From assembly GCA_026027325.1 (NCBI GenBank), contig JAMSLZ010000004.1:2542001-2606000 (forward strand): a stretch of DNA of 64,000 nucleotides, in the 5' to 3' direction. The translations under genes were made by a program, and so were the position numbers. This DNA is from Actinomucor elegans. Taxonomy: Eukaryota > Mucoromycota > Mucoromycetes > Mucorales > Mucoraceae. Positions 23,074 through 34,777 of the stretch are shown here, one piece after another; position 1 is the stretch's first letter, and each line of letters begins with the position of its first letter. The notes under the pieces are model-generated. The model was given only the letters and a program-made list of their open reading frames with translations, made no database searches and was not told the DNA's origin.

Positions 23074-24836
23074 TTAATAAGTGCCCTTGTATTGGCCTTC
23101 ATCAGTGACTTCCTTTGGAGGAAGCTCACCAGATAATTCTTCAAGACTTTTTCCTTTAGTTTCGGGAACCAAGAAGGAAGAGATAAGACCTGTTAACATA
23201 AAGAAGGCAAAAATTTGAAGCAAGTGATCGAGCTAAAAGCAAAATGTCAGTTTCAAGTATCACTAAAAAAGAGCTTGTACTTACCCAAGCATCGGTACCG
23301 CCAATATCTTTTAGAAGACCAAAACCAACTTGAGCGATAATAGATCCGAACTTGCCAGAAGCTGCAGAGATACCATGCGCTGTGGATCTGTAACGAGTAG
23401 GGAAACATTCACCAGGAATGATAAAGGTGGTAGTGTTGGGACCAAAGTTGAAGAAAAATTGGGTGACAGTGTAAAGAGCAATGAATAAAATATTAGAGGT
23501 TTCGAGAAGTGGGTGGTAGGCAAAACCAAGAACGATGAAAAAGGCGGTCAACATAGTGAAACCCAAAATCTGAATGGTTTTACGACCCATTCTATCGATA
23601 GTAAAGACAGTAACCCAGTAACCAGGAATTGAACCTAGCAAATTGATGATAATATTACCAAGACAGACTTGAAATACTGCAGTATAAGGATCATCTCCAC
23701 CATTAAAACCAATCTTTGACAAAATAATTGCATTGTTCAAACCAAGACCATACCATGCAACGTCGAGAGCGAACCAAGAGTAAGCAACACCAAACAATAC
23801 TTTTCCGTTCTGCCATTGACCGAAATGTCTACAGAAATCAGACCAAGAAGCTTTTGGAGACGTTTCAGTACGAGCAATAGCAATGTTGTCAGTATAATCG
23901 CCAGCAGAAGCTCCTCGTTCAATAAAAGCTTTGGCATCTTGAATACCCTTTTCAATCTTTTGCTCTACATCGATCGTGAAACGAGGTGTTTCTGGAATTG
24001 TCATACGGTAGTAGAGAGCGCAAAGACCGGGAATTGCACCAACACCGATAACAATACGCCAAACGAAATCAAGTTTGAGTGCGTCAGCTTTAATAGCATC
24101 TTTGAAAGCAACTGTGGTAATCAAACCAACCAAACCAGCAGCGAGTTGACCTAATGACCTATTAGTGGTTGAATTTAAGAATGCATCGATAAGTATCTTT
24201 ACCGAAACCTTGCATGGCAAACACAGCAGCCATCATAGCACCACGGCGCTTGGTTGTAGCGAATTCGGAAGTAATGACAGAAGAAAGTGGGTAATCACCA
24301 CCAATACCAATACCTAAAATAATACGCCAAAATGTAATGACACCCCAGAAAGAAGCAGCTGGGCCATCACCAGCAAGTGCTTGACCAATAGTACCGACGA
24401 TGATAATCAACAATTCGACACCATACATCTTTTTACGACCAACACGATCAGCAAGATAACCGAAACCAAGTTGACCGACTACAGTGCCAACTGAACAAGA
24501 GATTTTAATAGCTGTATCAATGTTGTAAGGTGTTCTGTTGTCGAATTCTTTGAAATAAACGAAACCAATCATGGTTGAAACCAAATTGATGGCGAAAATA
24601 TCGTAAGAATCGGTAAAGAAACCGATACCAGATACAATACAGGCACGAATATGAAACCAGCCAAACTCGGCATTATCAATCTGATGATACACGTCAGTTT
24701 GTTTCCTTAATACAGATCAGGTTAATATTACCTCATCCAAGGCAGCACGACGACGCTCAAGCGCTTCTAGAATGAGCTGGTCTTGGGTAACAGTACCCTC
24801 CATCATATACTTTTCTTCCAAAGAATCAAAAGACAT
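23074..24836 (-). CDS. PHO84: Inorganic phosphate:H+ symporter, Pho84-type (MFS)
   Basis: Four exons (24732-24836, 24203-24680, 23285-24150, 23074-23232) encode 535 aa. High-affinity phosphate transporter of the plasma membrane. Features: cytosolic N-terminus, TM1 with GFFTDSYDIFAINL, the MFS loop GYLADRVGRKKMYG, GGDYPLSSVITSEFA (the Pho84/PHS family signature), TIPETPRF before the central loop, DRMGRKTIQI, and FFFNFGPNTTTFIIPGECFPTRYR. The tail ends PETKGKSLEELSGEL, typical of sugar/phosphate transporters. Reading past the second donor would hit an early stop, and an alternative acceptor six codons upstream contains TAG, so the 24150 acceptor is chosen. No CACGTG Pho4-type site was found in the immediate upstream bases. 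Confidence 0.96.
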
Positions 24837-25931
24837 GGAGATGGAAAAAGTATACTTTATTTAACTATGTAGATTAAAAGAAAAAGAGAGTTTTTAAACC
24901 AGCAGTAAGATCAAGTTATATACTAACGGGTGTAGTACATATATAAAAAACTGAAATATAATTAAACATCCAATCGTTTTATCCATGTGGATATCACCTA
25001 TTGTTGAATTATAGATAGCCAGATCAACTCTAAAAGGTCCAGTTACACATAAACCCGTTTGCCAATTAAATCTAGAGCACAGCCCACGCTGTTTTTTTTT
25101 TACTACTAATCTGTCAATATAAATGGTGAGAGCAGCACCTGAGTTCTTTTGTATCTATATCAACCAGTTTATTTTACTCAAATAGTAGTATTAACTTCTG
25201 AAAGCAATAGACATGTTTTCTATCACTTGGTGGATATCAATATCTCTAGATACCTATAAAAGCTAAAATGCGTTTTTTCCCTCTCTTTCTTTCTCCCTTT
25301 CTCCCTTTCTATAAGACAATGATACAGGCTATACAGTGCTCGATTTCTTTACTTTAGCCTTTATGATCAACTCAAATTCAGTCTTTTGGCGAAGAGAGGT
25401 CTGTAACACATTTCGAGAAATTTTTAATCCTTCCATCAAATCGAAAGAAAAGGCATTGGTACGTTTGCGAAGATCAAAGTTACACAGGCCAATTTCCAAA
25501 TTTGGGAGTGAGAAGTGCCTTTCAGCGCAGCACTGCATCAAATTTACCAGCTAAAAGAAATCATTTGATCTTTTTGAGGCGTTTTTATAGTTTGTTCAAG
25601 TAATGATTCTCGAATGCTTTTTATTCAGTTGTATTAATTTTTTTTTGATGACTAATGGAGACGCTTGCAGAATATAGTTATGTATACATACTGTGAATAA
25701 CAACGTCCATTTTCTTTGCGGTAGCCACTTGTTGCGCACTTCTAGACAAGATTAGCCAAACGATTGGGATGTATTCGGTGTATTGGTCTGTTAAATATTT
25801 AGAAAAACACCCGCATACATATAGTGGACTACTGCAAAACTTGAAATAACGTGTATGAAAGAACTCAGTTTCGTATAGTCTACTACTAATTATCAACGCT
25901 ATACTACCGTATAACAACTCAGAAGAAGTTT

Positions 25932-26172
25932 TAATAGATGCAGCAGTTCATTCTGAGCATGTGCTGCTAATTAGATGCGAAATTGGACTGAGATTGGCCC
26001 GAGATTTCGAGATGATCAAACATGATTATCTGAAATACATACTAATCTACTAATACGTGTTAACAGTATATTCACCGGGTTTCAGGTAAAACTGAAGATA
26101 TAGTAGATACTTTAGTTCATTATAAGCCTGAATTATTCTTCAAATGCAGACATTGGTCGAATCTCGAGATGT
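25932..26172 (-). repeat. Dispersed family A: two units
   Basis: On the minus strand, GTCCAATTTCGCATCTAATT then GCTCAGAATGAACTGCTGCA (about 25938-25998) is the closest copy to the family consensus. A second unit (CGACCAATGTCTGCATTTGA, then TTATAATGAACTAAAG) lies about 165 bases away at 26105-26170. Confidence 0.7.
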
Positions 26173-28799
26173 AAATAAGTCGAATCTCCGAACACTTTGG
26201 AGGATACTATTATCATTAAATTACTCGGGCCCCTTTTCACACTCCGCGCTACTTTGTTTAATCTGAACGAAGCATGTAACATGGCAGTTTAAAGTAGTAG
26301 GTATTTTTTTTTTTATTACAAACGTTTAAGCGTTTTTATTTATATTTCATTCTATCATCAAATTATACATGAGCTATATTCGTATTGTTTTTCAGAGCCA
26401 AAAAAATTCGAATTTGTATTAAAAAAAGCGCCATGGAATGACAAACATGTACAATAATACTTGTATCATTAACTACACAAGTTCATTTCATGTAAAGATT
26501 GTTATTCAATTTTTGAATATCGACATATTTTTTTGTGATTAGTCTTTTTTGGTTTTTGGTTTTGTAAAGTTTTTATTAAATTTTTAGTGACCGCACATCG
26601 CAGAGAGGTAGAGCTAGAATATAAGTATATATATTAACAAGGAGATGGGGATAATAGAATACTGTAACTAATGGAATACAGGTTGCATTTTTGTAAACTG
26701 GAGGTAATGCTTGGGGTTAGTTTAATATAGTTGAAGTTCGTAGTATTGATACTTGTGATTTGATCTTTGCCATGATCATATCAGTTGAAAATGGCATGTC
26801 TTCAATGATAAACTGCTAGCAGAAGTACTTAATGCACCATAGGGTAGTAGATATAGCAGTGATAAAAAATTCATGTTGAGAAGACTGGATGCTGACTGGA
26901 GGCTCAAGATGGAGCAATATTTTATATATATCATCCATATTAATAATCTCTGTAGCGAAGAAACATTGAATGACATTGGTCCAAACTGCCTGTTTGGCTG
27001 GGCATAGTATTAGAAAGCGTTGTAGCGTCTTCATCTGCTCTTAGCGAAGTCTGTGATTGGAGAAATACAAAATATTGTTAGCAAACTAATAAAAAATCAG
27101 AGTGTCATTATAGTGGTAGAAGGTACTGATGGCTTGCAAGTTTTTTGTTTTCATGATATGAATCACATTTTAGAGACATGGTTTATTGCACCACTTTGTT
27201 GTGTGTATTTTTTTATTTTTTTATGTAATAGAAACCATGATTAACAACTGCAATATAAAGCATAACTATATGTCGACCACTTGCCCTACATTTCAGCACT
27301 GACACAAAAATTAACTTTTTCCATATCGATGAGTTTTCTAATCAATAGTATAACAGATGAAAGTAATAAAAAGTGTAATTGGCTTCGCTTGGATAAGAAC
27401 ATGAGTCCCTTGAGTCATCGTTGGTCAACGATCAACCGAATAAAGCATATCTGCTTTAAATAACATTTAGATCTTCTAGCGTACTTGTATCTTTGGATTA
27501 TGAAATACTATTTCTTAAATTATCCCTTTATGCAAATATTCGTGACACAATAGCACATAAAATAATAAAAGCAAAGCTCATATTGTGGCTAAACATGATC
27601 ATCATTGATCCATGATGGCGCAGTAGCTGATGGCCATTTTATTCTGTATAATTTTTTTGTCCTCAATATAAACAATCATTATACTTTGGGATCTTAATCA
27701 AAACTGGACACTATGTAATCGTCAGGTAGCTCTTTTGTTATGATATTCATCATAGTCTATTATATCTAATACATAGATTGGTATACATCGTATTTTATCA
27801 CTCTACCTGAATATAAAAGTTGAATGACCTTTCTTTTACCGTAGCATCGATCGCGTCTCATTCATACTTGAAATCAAAGTAGATCATTGTTAACGTGTTC
27901 TAGCAAATTCTAAACTTGTTAAAAGTAGCCAACTCAAAGAACGCAACAGTTGTTCACAGAGTTGATACCCTGTATAACAGAGACACCGATATTATACAAA
28001 AGAAAAAGGATATAAAAACAATAGACATTAGACACTGCGGCTTTAATTTTATTACTATCATATATACTATTAAACATGCCCCGTTGCCCTCATCATCCCA
28101 ATCCTACGAGATCTTTGTCTCATCCTCGCCCTCATCCTAACAATAAGTATCTAATAATCCAATCATAAGTGAACAATCTTTTTTTCGGATTACAACACCC
28201 ATTCTGTTCAAATTACTTCTTATTATCACCTGTTCCACTACCAAGATAGCTTTATCCAAGATCCGTTGCTCATTTCCTCTCCTCTCTGGTTACATGTATA
28301 TTTTTGAAAGGAAAACTTTGCTCCATATAATAAATATTTAGTGTATTATCATAACCATAATCGAACCTGCACTACTACCCAATGAAACAACGTTTGGTCA
28401 ACTCGATAAAGTGTAAACTTGTTAATGTTCTATATAGTATAGATAGTTTATTGGGTCCCTGGTACCTCTTGGATTATATATAGCTAAATAAATGAGTTAC
28501 AGTAAAGGATTAAACTCTGGAGAGCACTCAATTTAATGTATCCACATTTACAAGGTTATTCATGAATATCATCAAGCTTCAGCTAACGTTTGATTTATTG
28601 GAATGTCTTACAACAAAAGATATCCTGTTAACAAACATATAAAAAGCTTTACATTTTATTTCATGCAGCGCGGAAAGTACGTTCTATCATACATATTGTT
28701 CAGTCAAGAAATCTTCGAGAACAAACGAAAAAGGACGATTATTTAGCTAATAAAGGCTATTGACTACAATGCAAATACTAGAATTGAGATCGATATTTC

Positions 28800-28872
28800 T
28801 CAAAATGAAACAGCCTCAGTTTTGGGTTAGTAATCAAATGTGACGTGAACTCGAGCTCGGATGAGATATAGC
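28800..28872 (-). repeat. Dispersed family A copy
   Basis: Minus strand: CACGTCACATTTGATTACTA followed by AAACTGAGGCTGTTTCATT. The second block is more eroded than in other copies. Confidence 0.5.
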
Positions 28873-29347
28873 TATCTTTGTATACCATCATGAATATATA
28901 TTACTGTAAGTATAATGTACATTTGTTGAGTTTCAATCTAGTGAAAGCTTTAATAGCAGTAATCATTCATTCTAAATATTCGTTAATATATATGGTACCT
29001 ATATTCAAGCTCCATCTCTTCGCGATGAAAACTTAAATTTACAAAAAAAAATTCTAAATATTCGATGCGACCCTATTATGATATACCGACGATTTCAGTC
29101 CTATTGAGGTGTACTTGGTTTTAAAACACACCCTGTATATTACCTCACTTTCTATATAAAACAATACAGGTCTTTTTACCGTTATCTGTTACTTTCCAAA
29201 TTCACTGCCAATTCCGGTATATAATTGTGGGGTGATTTCTATGAGGTTTTTATGGGTTTTTATTGGGAAGATGAGGTAAGAAACGGGAAAAAAGAATCGA
29301 TTGTCATACAAGATTAATATGCAGGAAATAAAATGTAAATACAGCCA

Positions 29348-30921
29348 TCACTGCTTTTGAGAAATGGCAATCATAGCAGCTAAAGCAGCACCAATACCAT
29401 TACCATCGCGCGTAATCTATCAAAACAAAATGAGTCGACGTTTTAAAAGGTCTCACGTATATACTTACACCAACATTGATATGATCAACACGATCGCCGT
29501 AAATGCTTCTCAAAGCATCATTCACACGACGAGGGAAGTTGGGAAAATGTTCATAGACATTACCTTCCATACCTAACAAGAACACATAAGTATACCCTTC
29601 GCGCCATCATTTCAAGCTATCACTTACTAATAGTTAAACCTTCTTCAAGGGCATTTCTCTTTTCAATAATGGCACTCATAGCAGCCGCAACCAAACGAGC
29701 AGCACGTTGAGATACTAGTTCACAAATAGTTCTTACAATTTGACGATCAGACACTGTAGTGGATGGCAAATTCATGATGGATTCCAAAATATGTTTTGTT
29801 GATTCTAAATCAGGTGTATCATCAGAACCAATAGCGCTTATATAAGAAGCCTCGAACAGATAAGGTGTATTCAATTCAGTGGTATATTGACCATTAAACA
29901 GCAAACGACGGTCGAGGAAATCGACCATGATAATACGTGCAATTTCACCCAAATACAAACCCGACACCATTTTTTCAAACACATGTACACCAGGGTTCAC
30001 TGATTGACGGTTAACGCGATTATCGTAAAATGTACGAGGTAGCAACATAGGGTTCTTGTCACCAAAGGATCCCCATTCAGTATTGATAATCATGTCATCG
30101 TCGTCGCGTGCTTCCAGCTTACTCTTTTGAATGGCTTCTACTTTTTCCCAATAGGCGGCGTTGGTACCCGTACTAATGGTACAGGCCATCAAGGTATCCA
30201 AACTACGGTAACTATGTGCCAAAAGACAGCCAACAGCACCATTCACCACAGCTTCCACATTGACATTGATATGGCGACGGCGGAACCCGATTTGAAGCAG
30301 CTCTGCGATATTCTTACCATCTGCACCTGTAATCTCAAAGTCCTTGGTCCACTGGATAACTACAGCCTTGTTCAAAGCGTGTTGTTCTAAAGGAAACGAC
30401 AGAACGAAGCCCAGTGCTAAAGGCTTTTGGATATCGTATTTGCCAACAAACGATAAGAAGTTATCGACGCTTTCAACCAAAAAGTCAATCATGGAGGTAA
30501 TTGAGCCTTTTTTAAGATGTTCGCTGATAACAAACTTTTGTTGACGCGTACTGATACGACCTTGACCATGCAAATTTACGAGATAGATACGGATATTGGA
30601 ACCTATTAAGTTACACAATGTACGTCAGTACTTTGTTTCAACGCATAGCATGGTTAATTTTATCATACCGCTAATCTCCAAACCAAGATATTCGCCTGTT
30701 TCTTGACCAGTAGGATGCTTAAAGACCCAAGAAGGTAGCATAGCCATCTGGGAATCTTCTGATTTCAATCCGATATCCATTTCGCGACGTAAGGCGTCAC
30801 GGAACTGAATAAGCTCTTCAGTTGATAATTTGAAATGCTCTCTCAGTTCATCCACTGCTTCTATTTGAGCGTCGGTACCCGTCATAGGACCTTTTGAAAA
30901 GGATCTTCTAGGCTGTGACAT
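29348..30921 (-). CDS. Hexokinase-like protein with altered catalytic residues
   Basis: Four exons (30669-30921, 29628-30602, 29469-29572, 29348-29416) encode 466 aa with full hexokinase architecture: N-terminal helix, HPTGQETGEYLGL, SFPLEQHALNKAVVIQWTKDF, STGTNAAYWE, NTEWGSFGD, PGVHVFEKMVSGLYLGEI, and the C-terminal RDGNGIGAAL. Key positions differ: the ATP phosphate loop usually read as LDLGGTN is LEISGSN, and the catalytic Asp of the VNDT motif is Gly at about residue 206 (VVNGAVGC). Catalytic phosphorylation of hexose is therefore unlikely. Filamentous fungi and yeasts carry non-catalytic hexokinase homologues implicated in carbon regulation, so a sensing or regulatory role is inferred. 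Reading frame is intact, so it is not a pseudogene. Confidence 0.93.
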
Positions 30922-31680
30922 ATTTGTATAATATGAAGAAAGAAAAAAAAGAGATAAAGAAAAACGGGCGAGGCAAGTTTTTTTTTTAAAAAAAAAAAAA
31001 CTGATGTTTGTGTCCGAACAGGATTCACATCCCCCCCCCCAAAAAAAAGCGCGGGTTAATATGCCCAAGCCAATAACGAAAAACTCGGAAATTAGCGGGT
31101 TTTTTGCCAGCGGAACCGGTAAGCAACTCAACAGCCCAGATAGGAAGAATGCACACGCGTTTACTCAACAAGAACACAGAAGAATCGGAAACTATAGGTA
31201 TTAAGTTGGCAGACATTCATATTTGGTATTGCTGTTTCATACTTGCGGTAGATTCAAAAGTTATTGCAAGGTGAAGTTGCTACTAAAGTAGTGGTATAAT
31301 ATATAACATGCGAATGCATCAATGTCATTGGAAAGCTGATGTTAAAAAAAACGAGTGCTGCTGCCATGGGAGAATCGACATAAATTCCTGATCAAAGATG
31401 GTATCTGGATAGACATTTATTCTTGGGAAAAGTTTGGGTTCCGGGAAATGTATAAAATAAGGCAATCTATCTTTGATAAATAGACTATAACAGCTGTGTA
31501 TTCATTGATATATGAAAGCGGCAGACAGTTCCGGTCATCGTAAAACGATTTTACACTCTGGATCACAAGCTCATTCATTGTATTTCATTACTTTTTTTTT
31601 TTTTTGCCATACAATCTCAATTTTTGAATATGCAGATTTGCTGTTTAAAAAATTGCAATGGGTAAACTAAAAATAAAGAA

Positions 31681-31748
31681 TCATGATCGATCTCGTCCAA
31701 ATGTTGCATTGAATTAACACTGAATACTCAAAATAAGCTGCTGTGTGT
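31681..31748 (+). repeat. Dispersed family A copy
   Basis: ATCTCGTCCAAATGTTGCAT followed by ACTCAAAATAAGCTGCTGTG. A weaker additional copy may sit at 31958-32002 (GCGGCATGACGCATTAAAAT, GATGAGCTGCATTAGC). Confidence 0.55.
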
Positions 31749-32554
31749 TAACAGACCATCCATTTTACTCTAATATGAGAAATTTCTATTAGACATTGTT
31801 TAGTTTATAACTTTCATTTAATAGATCAATTTCTTTTGTCTACTAAGCACTGAAATGTGTTTCAAGAAGCGCCGATAAGACATAAAAGCAATTCAAACCG
31901 ATCATCATTATCATCAATAACAAAGAAAGCTATGGTACAGAAAAGAGCGCTTAACAGTGCGGCATGACGCATTAAAATTCAGATGAGCTGCATTAGCTGG
32001 ACCCAATAATGTTCTCATGGCAGCAGAGTCCCGCTAAACTTGGTAGCTCGGGTCCTATTAACTTTAAGGTATAAATCCTCACATCAATATGTTCAAGAAA
32101 AGGTATATTGTATCCTGATATATCTCTAGAAAAAGACACAAAGGAATGCCACTACTATTATTACTACTACTATGAGGTTTATTCGAGCTTGATTGACCGG
32201 CAGGATGATCATCAACTACACGGACCCGCTAAAAAAGAGTGCTCTGAACCTTGATCTTCTTTTTAATAACATACGATTGCAGATAGATGTATTGATAATG
32301 TTTGTGTAGAGTGAAATGGAACATATGATGCTTTACTTAATTTACTGAGTCATCTTCAGTATAAGCCAAATTTTCGGAAATTATAAAGATTTAACCTTAC
32401 TCGAAAGTTGTAGATACAAAGTACGCAAAAAAAAAAAAAAGAAAAGCTATTGCATCATAAATATGTCGATATGTTGCAGATAAACCATTTCTCAAAAATG
32501 ACGTCGTGTTTATAAGAATAAACTTGAAGGGACATCTTGATAATTTCTGAACTG

Positions 32555-32800
32555 AGCAGTTTCAGTGTCTCGACATTCTGAGTGAATGCCACATCTAATG
32601 ACCAGTACATATTCAAAATAAACCGCTGCATAATTAAAGTGAAGCATGGCAAATATGATGTATTTTAGCAATTGGTAGTAAATTATATACAACTCATATT
32701 AAACTAGGTCTCACTGATCTATAGATGTTACCGATTTGCGTCAAATGTCGCATCTGATTAGTAGTTTATGTTTAGAATAAACTGCGTTGTTGGTCTGGAT
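32555..32800 (+). repeat. Dispersed family A: two units
   Basis: Unit cores at about 32575-32635 (GAATGCCACATCTAATGACC, then TATTCAAAATAAACCGCTGC) and 32725-32790 (GTCAAATGTCGCATCTGATT, then ATGTTTAGAATAAACTGCGT). Spacing is about 154 bases. Confidence 0.65.
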
Positions 32801-33098
32801 TGTAGTTTAACCTGAAAGTTATTTTTAAAATTATAAAAGATAGATTGGAGCACAGTTTGAATATCCGTTTAATCGATCACGCAATTACGTTCTATCTCTA
32901 TATAACAACTTTCGATGGAACATGATTTAACATTTTATACATGGTGCCGTTAAGCAAATCGACTATAGTAAAAGCCCAAGAACGGATAATCAACACTGCA
33001 CACAGAAGCGTTTTATAACTCAAATAACCAAATTTGCCCGTCTTTTATGGATTCTTTTTTAATAATTATTGAATGAATAAAAAGAAAACTAGACCTTA

Positions 33099-34425
33099 TT
33101 ATAAAGAATCACCCTTGAATACCCAATTACCGTTTGTAGCAGGGGCATACTTGGTCTTTACAGTTGAAGTCAACATACGTTGAAGAGTAGACACAGTAGG
33201 CTCATCGTCAACCCAATGGAAATACTTGGGTTCCCATTCTTGGCCTGTTTCTTGGCGAGCTGCTCTTTCTTCTCTTTTTTGTGTTTCAATCTTGTTCTTT
33301 TCTATACCGGCTGTATTGGTATCATTAGCACGAATGGCTTCGGAGACCTTTTGCCAAATCTTGCGGCTTTCCATCTCGTCTTGTTCTTCAATGTCCTTGA
33401 CATGCATAGGAGCAGGTGTCAGCTGAGTTACATCTAAGAAGGGCTCCGATGTCTTTTGGCCGTACTTTGTCAAGGTAGATTTACCAGACCATTGTCCTTC
33501 CATTTTACAAATATATTCCTTTGCATTGCCACCATTACGACGGAGATAGCACTTGAAATGGTTACGTTCACCTGAAATCCAGCCGCGCGAGGTATATTCA
33601 ATTGAGCAATATAAACCTGTAGAAGATTGAACAAACGAAGTACCAGTCAATTCGACATAGGGTGCTATATATATATATATATATATATATATCATAATGA
33701 TTAGTATATACTAAGAATATGTCGACCAATTTACTTTACCAGCATACCAAATACCATTGACGGTAATCGAAGGACATGTATATAAATAAGTTTCATTATC
33801 ACGATTTTTCAAGGTCACTACACTTTGGCCCACTTGATCAACAATCAACGAAGTGCTAGAGAAACGCGTCTTTTGACCTGTATGACCGTTCAAAGTCATA
33901 CCATGCTTCTCATTCTTGATATTGAATCCAGTCACGGGAGGATGATGGGACACCTGCTCCACAAGTACATCTGTCTCGCCGCTACCTTCCACATCTCCCC
34001 ATTTCATCTTGTATTGTTCACCCAAAACAGGATTATAAGGCTTCTTTTCCCATTCACCTTTGGGAACACGACGCGAATAAGACGCATTAAGAGAAGAAAT
34101 GAACCATTTAACAAAAGCAATCATTCTTTCGACTTCATCATCTGATTTAGTAATGTCGGTAAAGAGTTCAGGTTGTTGTGTCCAGTATTCACTAATACGA
34201 AGAAAAAAAAAGTTATTTCAGCTATTTACTGTTGGATTATAACATGTAGGAAATTTACGAGTATTCAATTAATGAAACTGGAGCTAAAAGAAAGGCAGGA
34301 CAAGTCAAAGATGAGAGATCACCCGAGAAAGAGGCCAAAGACTTTAAAAACGATTGAAAAGCACCCTTTTGCTCGGTAGGAATCTTATCGACGTTGTTGG
34401 TTTCACCGTCAGCAGTAGTAGACAT
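33099..34425 (-). CDS. KES1: Oxysterol-binding-protein-related lipid transfer protein (Osh4/Kes1-type)
   Basis: Three exons (34259-34425, 33740-34191, 33099-33664) encode 394 aa. It is a stand-alone ORD domain: the sterol/PI4P signature EQVSHHPPVTGF is intact, preceded by the lid region (SLASFSGDLSSLTCPAFLLAPVSLIEY) and KPYNPVLGE. No PH or ankyrin domain is present, matching the short Osh4/Osh5 class. Family role: exchange of ergosterol for PI4P at Golgi membranes. At exon 2 two overlapping donors exist; GTAAAG (33734-33739) keeps frame with GCACCCTATGTCGAA, while GTAAAT does not. The second intron is almost entirely a (TA)n microsatellite. Confidence 0.95.
33666..33692. repeat. (TA)n microsatellite in OSBP intron 2
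   Basis: A pure AT dinucleotide run directly forms the region before the acceptor TATATAG of the second intron. Confidence 0.9.
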
Positions 34426-34777
34426 GTGTATATATGTATAAAAAGAAGAGTAAGAAGAAGAAGAAGGGAAGGATCTGTTAGTCCTTCCTTTTTATATGTA
34501 ACCTATGCGCGCGCATTGAATGTTACGTCATAGGTTTTTGAGAATAGGTTGAAATGGTTTTTGAAAAAATATATTTTTTTTTCTTTTTACGCGTCTTGGC
34601 AAAACTCTGGCTTTGAAGCGTATATTTTTAGGAATATACTTTATGTCTAAAAGCTATCCAATGACGCGTCTTATTTACATTGAATGTAGTATAGCTTTCT
34701 TTTTTCTTTTTTCCAACTAAAAAAGGGAACATTGTCTGTGCACGTTTAGTATACCGACATTTTAATATGAAAGTAAG

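Larger units (their letters stand above)
24837..29347. other. 4.5-kb intergenic region, no supported gene
   Basis: Two family-A units in minus orientation (25932-26172), one more at 28800-28872, otherwise AT-rich unique sequence. Two neighbouring minus-strand open frames (about 25329-25560 and 25680-25930) cannot be joined by a frame-keeping intron and lack starts. A short His/Pro-rich open frame begins with ATG at 28076 but is only about 24 codons. Confidence 0.5.
30922..33098. other. 2.2-kb intergenic region
   Basis: Upstream region of the hexokinase-like gene (homopolymer T/A and a C10-type tract near 31031-31041) and downstream region of the OSBP gene. It contains one family-A copy (31681-31748) and a two-unit array (32555-32800). 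No gene seen. Confidence 0.5.

Noticed and set aside
24837..25330. Pho4-type CACGTG site in the phosphate transporter promoter
   Set aside because: Searched by eye; only a partial CCCACGCTG is present.
25329..25930. Two adjacent minus-strand open frames that looked like a two-exon gene
   Set aside because: Neither has an ATG start, and no GT-AG pair joins them without shifting frame (available donors are phase 1 or 2, the good acceptor needs phase 0). No recognisable motif.
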